A stretch of DNA of 64,000 bases from Sthenelais limicola (GCA_942159475.1 OW804097.1:37274298-37338297); one strand, 5' to 3'; shown: positions 54,539 to 63,602, numbered from the stretch's first letter. Translations and numbers: made by a program. The notes: generated by a model from the sequence alone, not told the origin.

Positions 54539-55777
54539 GTGGCGTGTTTGTTGACACCCGCATATATCTTTAACTGGGATATCACCGCCGAAGAGGTAAA
54601 TGCACTCAATGATGCTGATCGTAAAGCACACTATGCGTCAATAGAAGTAGTTAGAAGGCGTATGGAGAGACATGCAACCTTGCTGGGTCCTAACGATGGG
54701 ACCAACAAAGAATCACTCAGAGAGTGGTTAGAGGGGTTGGACAGAGTTAGAATCACAGTAGGGGCACATGATAACATAGCCATAGAAGCAGTTATATTGT
54801 TAGCGCAGGGATCATTAGCACGTTCCATCGAATCTTATGTAGAAGCACGGGGAGATGAACGCACATGGGAGGGTGTAAAACAGGAAATAATTCGCTTGTT
54901 TATGGGAGAAGAGGAGACCACTCAACTTAGAGAGAAGTTGAAGGGGATCCATCAACTCCCATACGAAGACATACGAATTTATGGCCGTAAATACCTGGAA
55001 ACAGCTATGAGGGCTTATGAACCAGGCATTTTGGCCTTGCCTGTAATTCAGTCACAATTAGCTCGAGATTTTATACGTGGGCTCACCGATAGACAGGTAC
55101 GGTGCGAGGTATTCTCAACAAGACCAGAGACTTTGGGGGAAGCAATTGACCTGGCGACAACGGCAGCGTATACCCATACGTTAGCCGATACTCCAGCTAG
55201 AGGTGAAAGGAGAGAGGAACCTATGGAAATAGGCGCCTTACTCCCAAAACTTCGGACGCCAACCCAAACTCTGACTCCACCGACCCCTACTGGGGAGACC
55301 AATATTGAAACAAAAGCTGTGATGGACGAATTAAAAACATTAAGAAATATGGTAGAACTCTTAGGGAGGGAAAGATCTCAACCTTCATCGGTAACAGTTC
55401 ATGCACCACCAGTTCAGAACCAGACTCAGTTTCCCTTTGTGCAACCATCCTATTTGCCTGCATTTCCGCCTTATAGCGCTCCAAACCCTGCCCCGGTTGC
55501 CAATTCTAATCAGGTAGAGTCACAACAGGGTCAGAAAAGGAAGGGAGGGGCACAGAAAGGGGGAAAAAGGTTTAGAGGTAAGAATACTTGCTATGAATGT
55601 GGATTAGAGGGACATTTTGCTAGAGAATGCCCTACTCGATTCGCACAAATGAGAGCGGCTGTACGGCCAGACATGGAAGAAGTAATGGATAACAAAATGC
55701 AACCCGTTATAGCGGCTATACAAGCATTGACTCCCAGAGTTCCCACAAACCCCTTTGTTCTCCCTTCGGGGGAATAA
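54539..55777 (+). CDS. gag: Gag polyprotein with CCHC zinc knuckle
   Basis: About 412 codons forming the particle protein. Residues about 55-215 resemble the retrotransposon Gag capsid region (RTWEGVKQEIIRLF, then a helical stretch ending ARDFIRGLTD). A proline/glutamine-rich linker (about 285-330) and a basic patch (KRKGGAQKGGKRFRGK) follow. One zinc knuckle, CYECGLEGHFAREC, spans residues 351-364 and should bind genomic RNA. The frame opens right after TAG at 54536-54538 with no ATG until codon 42 (54662), though codons 12-41 already look Gag-like. Translation may therefore start on a spliced RNA, at a non-AUG codon, or at codon 42. Protease follows in the -1 frame. Confidence 0.92.
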   Translation: MACLLTPAYIFNWDITAEEVNALNDADRKAHYASIEVVRRRMERHATLLGPNDGTNKESLREWLEGLDRVRITVGAHDNIAIEAVILLAQGSLARSIESYVEARGDERTWEGVKQEIIRLFMGEEETTQLREKLKGIHQLPYEDIRIYGRKYLETAMRAYEPGILALPVIQSQLARDFIRGLTDRQVRCEVFSTRPETLGEAIDLATTAAYTHTLADTPARGERREEPMEIGALLPKLRTPTQTLTPPTPTGETNIETKAVMDELKTLRNMVELLGRERSQPSSVTVHAPPVQNQTQFPFVQPSYLPAFPPYSAPNPAPVANSNQVESQQGQKRKGGAQKGGKRFRGKNTCYECGLEGHFARECPTRFAQMRAAVRPDMEEVMDNKMQPVIAAIQALTPRVPTNPFVLPSGE

Positions 55778-56373
55778 ATTCGCCGGATAAGCGGTTTCGT
55801 GTGGCCCTTCCTGTGGCGGGAAGGAAAGCACAAGCACTTATCGACACCGGCGCCACTAGAAGTTTAGTTAAGTATGATTTGTGGAAACATTTCAATAAGG
55901 TAAACCACCGACCGTTAATTTTGGAACAAGGTGAACAATTACGGTCACTGAGTGGTCACGCTTTGCAGTCAGAAGGCAGGGCGATAATTAAGGCTGGGGG
56001 TAGTCATCTTCCTGTATACGTTGTTAAAAACCTCCAACACGATCTCCTACTAGGGGACGATGCTCTGGACATTTTGGATTCAGTAATCTGGCACAGAAAA
56101 AGAATCATACGTCTAGGAGGTAGAGAATATAAAAGTCAAACGGTAGAAGAAGAAATAGATTCTGAATTTGCTTCCCTCAAAACAGAGGAAGAAATCTGGG
56201 AAGAAAGATACCCAGAAGTTTTTGGCAAAAATGGTAAATTAGGCATAGTAAAAGATGTATACATGGAGATTGACACGGGGAATGCCCGCCCTATTAATCA
56301 GAGACCTTATCGCCTTCCCTTAAACAAAAAGCTGATAGTAGATAAGGAGATTGACGAAATGCTTGAGGTGTGA
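55693..56373 (+). CDS. pro: Aspartic protease and start of RT (pro frame)
   Basis: This frame is open from 55693, overlapping the gag end, and has no ATG start, as expected for a -1 frameshift product. The retropepsin active site ALIDTGATRSLV has its DTG at about 55838. LLLGDDALDIL some 75 residues later corresponds to the second conserved hydrophobic-G motif. The C-terminal part (RPYRLPLNKK followed by EIDEML) is the usual linker and first RT segment of Ty3/Gypsy Pol. The frame ends at TGA 56371-56373, in the middle of what is normally one continuous Pol. The protease cuts Gag and Pol precursors. Confidence 0.88.
   Translation, partial: QNATRYSGYTSIDSQSSHKPLCSPFGGINSPDKRFRVALPVAGRKAQALIDTGATRSLVKYDLWKHFNKVNHRPLILEQGEQLRSLSGHALQSEGRAIIKAGGSHLPVYVVKNLQHDLLLGDDALDILDSVIWHRKRIIRLGGREYKSQTVEEEIDSEFASLKTEEEIWEERYPEVFGKNGKLGIVKDVYMEIDTGNARPINQRPYRLPLNKKLIVDKEIDEMLEV
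55747..55753 (+). promoter_or_regulatory. Candidate -1 frameshift site A AAC CCC
   Basis: In the Gag frame this is A AAC CCC, which formally fits X XXY YYZ. It lies 22 nt before the gag stop, within the only window (55693-55777) where both the gag and protease frames are open. The G-rich TCGGGGGA downstream is a weak candidate stimulator. Confidence 0.45.
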
Positions 56374-59300
56374 TTGAACCAAGCTCGTCACCATGGGCTA
56401 GTCCCATAACTTTAGTACCTAAGAAAGATGGGGAAACCAGGTTCTGTTCAGATTTTAGAAAATTAAATTCTGTCACCAAGAAAGATGCCCACCCCCTACC
56501 AAATATACAAGATATCTTTGATAGTCTAACAGGAGCAGCGATCTTTTCCACTCTAGATCTCAAATCTGGGTATTGGCAAGTCCAAATGCACCCTGAAAGC
56601 ATAGAGAAAACGGCCTTTGTCTGCCATAGAGGTTTATTTCAATGGCGTAGAATGCCTTTCGGATTAACTAATGCCCCGGCTGTGTTTCAAAGGGCAATGA
56701 ACCGGATATTCGCCGAATATATTGGGAAATTTCTTGGTATATTCATCGATGACCTGGTGATTTATTCTAAAACACGGGAGGAGCACGAAAAACATCTCAA
56801 AATCATTTTTGACACTTTATCCGAACATGGTATTACCATCAAAAAGAGTAAATGTAAATTCTTTCAAGACAAGGTTGATCTTCTGGGCTTTCAGGTGTCT
56901 AAACAAGGGATAAATTCACATCCGGACAAAGTCAAAGCCATCCGAGAAATGCTCCCGCCTGACAGTGTGTCCGCCATTAGATCTTTTCTAGGTTGTTGTG
57001 GATATTATCGTCAGTGTATTCCTGACTATGCAAGAATTGTAACACCTTTGGTGGCGTTAACAAAGAAACATGCTAGATTTAAATGGGGTCCTGAACAACA
57101 AGAAGCGTTCGAAACATTAAAAGACGTTCTTACTTCAGACCAAATCATGGCTCATCCACAACCTGGAAAAGCTTATAAGCTCTATACAGATGCCTGTCAA
57201 TACGCAGTGGGATCCATACTCGTCCAGTCTGATGAGAATGGAGTGGAAAGACCAGTTCAGTATATTTCAAAACAACTCTCAGGTCCCCAACTCAAATGGG
57301 CGACTATAGAAAAGGAGGCTTTTGCCATTATTTATGCTCTAACTAAACTTAGACCATATCTATATGGCAGTGATTTTACCATCTATACTGACCATAAGCC
57401 CCTCAAATCGCTCTTTCTTGGTGAGGTTAAAAATACAAAAATTCAGCGTTGGGCTGTTTTAATAGCAGAATACGGTGCCCCCATCGAATATAGACAAGGT
57501 AAGAACAATGTACGGGCTGATATGTTATCTCGCATAAAGACTCATGAAACTTATGACCAGGGGGAGGGGAACGCTCTCAGTAATTTTGAAGTAGGTGCCC
57601 TCGAGGAAACAGAGGAAATCCCCTGGGAGTTTGATCAGCTTGAGCGAGAACAAGTCAGAACAGAGCAGCAACAGATGGCTGAGTATCAGTTGGGCCTAGA
57701 GGAGGTGGACGATTACACACTAATCAACGGATTATTGTTTACAATCATGTCCCCACCCAATAAACCAGCTTATCCTAGATTGGTGTTGCCGCAATCAGCT
57801 CGTTACAGAGTGATAAGAAGAGCACACACTGAAGTGGGCCATCAGGGAATGAGAAAAACCCTTGATAGGATATTAGAGGCCTACAAGTGGCCTACTATGA
57901 GGAAAGATACCCTCCGTGTGTTGAGTAATTGTGATAAGTGTGCAGTAAATCGTGCAGGTCAAGATAAGGTTGCTCCCACAGCTATGCCTATAGCAAGGTA
58001 CCCAGGTCAGATAGTGGGAATGGATTTATGTGGTCCTTTTCCTGTTTCAGACAATGGGAATCGTTATATTATAGTTGTAATTGATCATTGTAGTGGATGG
58101 GCGGAAGTTAAACCTATTGATAGAAAAACTGGGAAAAATATAGCTGACTATCTGGCAAATGAATATGTACCCCGGTACGGGCCCCCAGAGGTAATCATTA
58201 CTGACAGGGGTCTAGAATTCATGAATCAACAAGTCGAAGGTTATTTAAGATCCATTGGGACGCAAGTCAGACATACTTCTGGCTGGCACCCCCAAACTAA
58301 CGGTAAGACGGAGAGGTTTAACAAAAGCTTTAAGAATATCCTAAAAAAATTCATCAATGCGCGACCAGCAGAGTGGGAGAATCAACTCGGACCCACACTT
58401 TGGGCCCATAGAGTCTCCACCTCTTCAGTCACGAATTTCACTCCCTATTTTCTCACCTTTGGTCGTCAACCCCCGGTCCCCTTTGTTAAGATCTTCCCTG
58501 GGCCGGATGGTACAGAACCCCAAGTGTTAAGTGAACGATTACAAGCCCTCACAGATGCTTTCCGGGTGGCTGCAGAAAATACTGAAGCTAGCCGTAAGTA
58601 TAATTATGAGAGGCTTAGAGCTCGGGCAAATGCTGGTGACTTACGTGTAGGTGACTCAGTAGTTGTATTAGCAGGCGCCAGAGCGCCCCTAGATCCTAGA
58701 TGGGATCATGGGTATACAGTCCTAGGTGTAAGGGGAGCTGTAGTGATCGTAAGAGACCCACAAGGTCAGAGAAAACTAATAAATCGGGAGAGAATAAAAT
58801 TGGTATCTGGGGATATTGCTTGGGATACAGTTAGGAATAGGCAAAACAGGGCAGGCCAAGGCAGGCGCAATCGGGCGAGAATACGGGCTCGGGCAGCGAG
58901 GCCACTCCCCCCTGAACCTCCTGGGCAAAATCTAAATGTTGACCCCAATGCTTTAATACATGAACCTTTGCTTCCACCTGTGAATCAAGTCTATCTCCAG
59001 GCGGAAGATCCAGCTGTAGGTGGCGCTGCGGACGTGGAAATGGTACCAGAAGTCGAGGAAGAATTCTATTCAGCCGACGAAGATATGGGTAGTGACGTGG
59101 ACCAACCAGAGGTTCCGGATCCGCCCCGTCGTCCTCCTTATAATGCTGACCAGAACCAAGCCTTGGTCATTCCACCACCGGCTCCAGCACCGTTCACACC
59201 ACCTCAGATGAGGTACAGGACTCCTGCAAACATAGAAGAGACTCCAGTTAACCCAACTGGAAGAGCAACACCTAGGACTCCAAGTACTCCTCTACCACCT

Positions 59301-59570
59301 CCTCATATACGCACCAGGTCTCAGACAAGGGCCTTGATAGCAGCTCCGCGGATTGTGCTCCCACCAGACAATCCTCAGCGTCATTTACATAGGCGTTTCC
59401 ATGCCAAGCGGAGAGTGCCTGCTAGCCCTAGAGAGCCTAGTCCACTGAAGGAGAGCGAGCCTAAACCTGGAAAGAGAGCAAAAAGAACATCAGCTTCTAC
59501 TGACCAAGTACCGGACACGCAGGCGACCTCAGCACCAGATGCACAAGATGGTGGTGGGGACAGTGACTAA
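56367..59570 (+). CDS. pol: Pol: reverse transcriptase, RNase H, integrase
   Basis: Residue numbers count from the GTG at 56370 (1066 aa). The RT domain has SPITLVPKKDG at 11-21, catalytic TLDLKSGYW with D63, FGLTNAPAVFQ at 97-107 and FIDD (variant of YxDD) at 125-128. RNase H has YTDA with D274, the EKE near 314-316 and YTDHKPL with D341. Integrase has a zinc motif H486, H491, C521, C524 and a catalytic triad D552, D612 and E648 with 35 residues between the last two. A GPY/F-like stretch (PRWDHGYTVL) follows at about 770. An unusually long tail of about 240 residues is first Arg-rich, then Pro/acidic-rich. The frame starts one base off the upstream protease frame with only a few bases of overlap, and the conserved RT start straddles the break. 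The end overlaps env by 32 bp. Confidence 0.95.
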   Translation, partial: GVIEPSSSPWASPITLVPKKDGETRFCSDFRKLNSVTKKDAHPLPNIQDIFDSLTGAAIFSTLDLKSGYWQVQMHPESIEKTAFVCHRGLFQWRRMPFGLTNAPAVFQRAMNRIFAEYIGKFLGIFIDDLVIYSKTREEHEKHLKIIFDTLSEHGITIKKSKCKFFQDKVDLLGFQVSKQGINSHPDKVKAIREMLPPDSVSAIRSFLGCCGYYRQCIPDYARIVTPLVALTKKHARFKWGPEQQEAFETLKDVLTSDQIMAHPQPGKAYKLYTDACQYAVGSILVQSDENGVERPVQYISKQLSGPQLKWATIEKEAFAIIYALTKLRPYLYGSDFTIYTDHKPLKSLFLGEVKNTKIQRWAVLIAEYGAPIEYRQGKNNVRADMLSRIKTHETYDQGEGNALSNFEVGALEETEEIPWEFDQLEREQVRTEQQQMAEYQLGLEEVDDYTLINGLLFTIMSPPNKPAYPRLVLPQSARYRVIRRAHTEVGHQGMRKTLDRILEAYKWPTMRKDTLRVLSNCDKCAVNRAGQDKVAPTAMPIARYPGQIVGMDLCGPFPVSDNGNRYIIVVIDHCSGWAEVKPIDRKTGKNIADYLANEYVPRYGPPEVIITDRGLEFMNQQVEGYLRSIGTQVRHTSGWHPQTNGKTERFNKSFKNILKKFINARPAEWENQLGPTLWAHRVSTSSVTNFTPYFLTFGRQPPVPFVKIFPGPDGTEPQVLSERLQALTDAFRVAAENTEASRKYNYERLRARANAGDLRVGDSVVVLAGARAPLDPRWDHGYTVLGVRGAVVIVRDPQGQRKLINRERIKLVSGDIAWDTVRNRQNRAGQGRRNRARIRARAARPLPPEPPGQNLNVDPNALIHEPLLPPVNQVYLQAEDPAVGGAADVEMVPEVEEEFYSADEDMGSDVDQPEVPDPPRRPPYNADQNQALVIPPPAPAPFTPPQMRYRTPANIEETPVNPTGRATPRTPSTPLPPPHIRTRSQTRALIAAPRIVLPPDNPQRHLHRRFHAKRRVPASPREPSPLKESEPKPGKRAKRTSASTDQVPDTQATSAPDAQDGGGDSD

Positions 59571-61500
59571 GGGGTTACTGTTGCTCACCTGTTACCTCAT
59601 TTGCAGCCAAGCAGACATCTTTGAGGAAGAAGGTGTGCTGGTATACTCGGCTGGGGAGGTAAGGGCCCTCACAGCAACATGGACTGCATTAATGTTCCTC
59701 CAGCCCCCTGCTCCTCCGCCTATGGAGTCGTGGCTCCACATCCTTGAAGCTAAGATGGAAGGACTACACGAGCAGCAAGTGGTAGGAATCACCGACCTCA
59801 GAACATGGCGGCTTCATGTTCAATTCATCAAGGATCATCTACCCACTCCACCAGTTCGCACGAAGCGAGCTCTGCTAGGAGTGGTAGGAATGATCAGCCG
59901 AACTCTCTTCGGTACAGCTACCACAGACCAGATCGACGAGCTCCGAGCGGCAGTGGAGGCATCGCAGGCAGGCCTCAGTGTGATGTCTCACTTCCAGTCA
60001 GAGATGGTTTCTGTGGTAAACCAGACCCGTCTGTTCCTACGAGAGAATCGAGTCGACATCCAAAACCTGCAAGAGATAAGCCAAAATCTGACTGACCAGG
60101 TATCTGAAATTGTTCATCATTTAAATGGTTTTTCTAGAGATATTCATCGTATGCATATGAGAAGAGAGGTTGATCAGGCCCTAAGCCAAGTTGACCGCAT
60201 TATGCTGGTATATTATAGGCAAATTGATTTATTCCATCGCCAGAGAACACACCTAGAGCACAGGTACTTGACTGATGAAATATTACCTGAAGTACATTTA
60301 AATGAAATTCTTCACCAATTGAGTGAGAGGGGACACCAACCGATAGACGATGTTCGTTGGTACTACAGAAGTGTACAAGTTCAAATCATATCTGAGTCAG
60401 ACGAGCAATTAGTTTATCAGGTGGTCATCCCTGCAGTTTCGGCTACTAAGTATTTACACTATAAACTAAGGTATTTCCCTACCCCTTATGGGCCATCCTA
60501 CCTCAAAATCATCAAGGGCATCGCTGAATTAGCGATGGACAGTGTCTCTAGTGGTGCCTCTTTTGTTCCTAACCACTGCATGGGATACAGCCCAGCTGTA
60601 TGTTCCTCTGCGTTGGAGAACCTAAAACCAACATGTGAAACAGAAATAATTTTAGGCAAAGGTCCAGTAAAGTGTCAGATAGAGATTAAGAAGCGTGGCA
60701 ATGTCAGTAACGAAATATTCAGAGATTTTGAACAACTGTCATCGGTTATCCTTGCAGTATACTTTCCAGTCGAGACTGTATTAAGGTGTATCAGTAAGAA
60801 ACCTATAAGAAATGTTTTTACCAAACACACACGGGTCACAGTAAACAGTGGCTGCGTCTTATATAGTGAAGATTGGAGGGTGCGCAGCATCGAGCAACAT
60901 AATTCCACGATCAGAATTCCACCCCCCAAAGCCCTGTCCCTACCCTCTCTCAACTTAACCTATAGAAAGTTCGAAGACTATCCTGAGCTGAAGCAACAAC
61001 TCCAGTTCAACAGCAGAATCGACGTCCCCCTAATTTCTCTGACCGATATTCCCCTTCCTCCTACAGTACAACCTTTTTCCTTCTCCGCATCCACCACATG
61101 GGGATTCGCGACCCTCATGCTCACCCAAGCAATCGTGATTGGATTGATAGGAGTGGTGGTGTATGTGAAGAGGAAGAGAGACGGCTCTTGCCTCCCTCTC
61201 GTAGGTAAACGTCCTAACCAGAGTCTAGATAGACTACCCAGTAAACCCTCTGCCCCTCTTCCCTCCTTCCCCAATGTCTTTTCTAATTTATACCCATCCC
61301 AACAGCAACCCGCTGAAGAGATTCCACTGCAAGATTCTGAACCCCAGTCCCTTGGCGGTACTGACGATCTCGAAAACCCGGAGACCCAACCCCTCCAAAC
61401 TGACCCCTTATCCTCCTTTAGACAGAATACACCCCCAAAACCCCCTCGATCGATGGATATGAAGCAAAGATCTGCAGTACCCCGTGGAGTAGTGTGTTAA
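59539..61500 (+). CDS. env: Envelope glycoprotein, class I fusion type
   Basis: 653 residues from ATG 59539 (a second ATG is codon 4). Residues 1-25 form a signal peptide (GLLLLTCYLICSQA). RTKR at 107-110 is a furin-type cleavage site, followed directly by a hydrophobic glycine-containing segment, ALLGVVGMISRTLFG, a fusion-peptide candidate. Heptad-like helices follow (about 128-260). N-glycosylation sequons include NQT 161, NLT 183, NVS 388, NST 455 and NLT 472, and several cysteines lie between 347 and 439. One transmembrane segment is at about 520-543, then KRKR and a 110-residue proline-rich tail. This layout matches insect errantivirus and baculovirus F-like envelopes. By analogy it would mediate membrane fusion. 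It probably comes from a spliced RNA. Confidence 0.9.
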   Translation: MHKMVVGTVTKGLLLLTCYLICSQADIFEEEGVLVYSAGEVRALTATWTALMFLQPPAPPPMESWLHILEAKMEGLHEQQVVGITDLRTWRLHVQFIKDHLPTPPVRTKRALLGVVGMISRTLFGTATTDQIDELRAAVEASQAGLSVMSHFQSEMVSVVNQTRLFLRENRVDIQNLQEISQNLTDQVSEIVHHLNGFSRDIHRMHMRREVDQALSQVDRIMLVYYRQIDLFHRQRTHLEHRYLTDEILPEVHLNEILHQLSERGHQPIDDVRWYYRSVQVQIISESDEQLVYQVVIPAVSATKYLHYKLRYFPTPYGPSYLKIIKGIAELAMDSVSSGASFVPNHCMGYSPAVCSSALENLKPTCETEIILGKGPVKCQIEIKKRGNVSNEIFRDFEQLSSVILAVYFPVETVLRCISKKPIRNVFTKHTRVTVNSGCVLYSEDWRVRSIEQHNSTIRIPPPKALSLPSLNLTYRKFEDYPELKQQLQFNSRIDVPLISLTDIPLPPTVQPFSFSASTTWGFATLMLTQAIVIGLIGVVVYVKRKRDGSCLPLVGKRPNQSLDRLPSKPSAPLPSFPNVFSNLYPSQQQPAEEIPLQDSEPQSLGGTDDLENPETQPLQTDPLSSFRQNTPPKPPRSMDMKQRSAVPRGVVC

Positions 61501-62982
61501 AACAACGACTCAGATGAATATGTGGTGTGAGATAAAATTAAGCCGATATAATGTTAGTCTTAAGTGCAAATGTGAGCAGATTCTGATTTTAAAATGTTTT
61601 GTAGTGCTAATTTAATTGGAATCTAATGGTAATAATTACAAAGGAGGTGTTGTCACGAAAGCTGTTTAGTTTACTCTAAAGCAGGCCTAGTGCTGGACTG
61701 TGGACAAAGTCCTCACCTCTTTCGTAGAATTTAATTAATTGGTCTAGTCACCAATTCCTACCTAGTAAGTACGCCCGGTGTTAGCTTGCAGTGGGACGCA
61801 CTCTTCTGCTCAAGTTAGGGTGAGAAAGCTAGCTGTTATGTGAAGGAATAAGCCACCACTTGAGAGAGGACGATGAAGGACCCGTTCTCTGAAAGTAGGG
61901 TGAAGCAAAAATGGGAGGTTGTCACGTTGTTGATGGAGTAGTGATACCACGGAGACCAGCCTAGGAACGGTCGGTAGTCACTAGACCGATGTGCACACCT
62001 CAGCGGGCCATTTTTGGGTCGAGAGAAGGGCTGAAAATATAAAAGAATCTTGTCAGTCTTCTAGACCAGAGGAGCCAGGCTCCCAAAGGAAATGTATAAG
62101 TATGTACCAGTGTCGCCACCTTGAGGATGTTCACGGCGACAGGTACCTAGAAAGTGTATAAGATACATGCTGCCACCTTACGGACGTTAAGTAGTGATAG
62201 GCAGCCCAAGAACGAGTAAAAGTATAAGGCAATATTCAAAGACTGCGTAAAAATGCCTGAGACGTTTCTACGGGGAGAACCCATAGACAAGCAAAGCCGA
62301 GATATTGATGAACAATACATTAAACTCAAAAGACAGTGCGGTAATACGCCACCTAGTGAAAACTCTTAAGAGACTGTGTTTACAAATTATCCGAGGCGGG
62401 TTCGCCGTACCTCAGTAATAATTTTACGCTAAGGCATTGTAAAATCTTTAGCTATTATTTTGATTTAGGGGAGTGATTTCTTTCTCTGTACTTCTCTAGA
62501 TTGTCCTATTTTTGCATTTTTCAATTGTATAAACATGTATGTACTTACGGGAGAAAGGGAGCCTCGATCCACATAGGGATGGCCGCTGTGAATTCGTCCG
62601 GCGGGCCAAAGGTTAAAAATCCCGTAGATAAAAATACTGGATCGAGGTGCCCCAACGTAAATAAAGGTCTCTCATGTAGAATTAGATATCGGGCATCAAA
62701 ACTCCCAAATCTAATGAAGCAAGAGGGTAGAATTTGACTGGGGATGGCAGTGGATTCGTGAGTGGAAGAAAAGTGATGCCCACTTATGGTTCTAGGTCGG
62801 GGGTTCCGGTTCGGCAAAACTCGGTCAGCCAAGGGGGTTGCCGCTCGGTGATACTCGGGGTTGCTCGGGGGTTGTCGGCCGGAAACTAAAATGAGGGTTG
62901 CGTCGATGTGTTGTCTGCTCCTAGAGTGGTTCGGAGAACTATGTTGTACACAGTTCTCCGAACCAAATGAGATTGGGACGTA
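61501..62982 (+). other. Long 3' region between env and 3' LTR
   Basis: About 1.5 kb without a convincing gene. It holds two polypurine-plus-TTGTCACG motifs (61638-61657 and 61907-61926). There are diverged repeats around GTCGCCACCTTGAGGATGTT and TGCCACCTTACGGACGTTAA (about 62110-62190). CTCGGGGTTGCTCGGGGGTTG-like G-runs lie near 62853. A hairpin stands next to the LTR. A 95-codon minus ORF and a 78-codon plus ORF overlap at 62501-62832 and are probably chance. Confidence 0.6.
62927..62965 (+). repeat. 14-bp perfect stem hairpin before the 3' LTR
   Basis: TGGTTCGGAGAACT (62927-62940) pairs perfectly with AGTTCTCCGAACCA (62952-62965) across an 11-nt loop that can add TGT/ACA pairs. It lies 17 bp before the 3' LTR, where the polypurine primer normally sits. 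Confidence 0.85.
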
Positions 62983-63602
62983 TGTAAAATTGACAAGCCC
63001 AAATTGTCTAATTTTAAGTTAAAGTTGTCTCATTCAGCCAGACATTCGTCGCGCCCCTACCGGCCAGAAGGCTACCCACACTTTCTTACCGCCACAACGC
63101 TCGCGGATTTCTTATCATCCTAAAGTCCAAAGGTACAGGTGAGGTCCAGGTCTGACCGTTATCTCAAAGTCAATCACGTGGGAAAGGAGGGGAGGGGCTG
63201 ACCGCCAGGTCAGGGGAGGGGAGGGAATACTGATTAAAGAGTGGGAGGGAGAGGGGAGGGGAGATAACCCCGTGACCTGGTCACCACCCAAAGAGATTGG
63301 TCAGAGTGGCAGTGGTCACTCTGAGCCTCGTTTTAATAAGTGTCTGTCATTGTTATCCTGTGGCTGATTGGATCTCTAATCTAACCTGTCAATTAATTGG
63401 ACCAACGGGACCAAAGCCAATCAGCGCAGGACCAGTGTATTTCGTCCTAATCTGTCTAGTATAAAAATAAAGGAAAGATGAAAATCGGTCTCTTCCGAGG
63501 CTGGTACTGATTTGAAGCATACATCTCTGTGTGTTGCGTTGATTAATTTCTCGCCCAACTACTGACCCTGAATTATTACGAAGAATGACCCGCATTTCTT
63601 CA
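62983..63602 (+). repeat. 3' LTR, 620 bp
   Basis: Same length as the 5' LTR and I found no difference on reading through. The sequence just before it, AAATGAGATTGGGACGTA, is only partly purine. Confidence 0.96.
63466..63471 (+). terminator. LTR polyadenylation signal
   Basis: AATAAA in the 3' LTR, overlapping the TATA box by one base. It would direct 3'-end formation of element RNA. Confidence 0.6.

Larger units (their letters stand above)
52765..63602 (+). mobile_element. Env-bearing Ty3/Gypsy LTR retroelement (errantivirus-like)
   Basis: A complete 10,838-bp element of the form LTR, primer site, gag, protease, RT, RNase H, integrase, env, LTR. Domain order with integrase after RNase H is that of Ty3/Gypsy (Metaviridae) and retroviruses. 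AGGG at 52761-52764 and 63603-63606 is its target duplication. The two 620-bp LTRs start TG, end CA and look identical to me, so insertion was probably recent. It belongs with env-carrying Gypsy relatives. The env looks like a class I, furin-cleaved fusion protein, as in insect errantiviruses. A frame break inside pol suggests that this copy is not fully functional, unless that base is an assembly error. Confidence 0.96.

Noticed and set aside
56364..56373. Programmed -1 frameshift between protease and RT
   Set aside because: The frames overlap by only a few bases and no X XXY YYZ site is present.
53171..63595. Minus-strand ORF repeated in both LTRs
   Set aside because: It lies wholly in LTR sequence (plus PBS in the 5' copy) and is duplicated only because the LTRs are.
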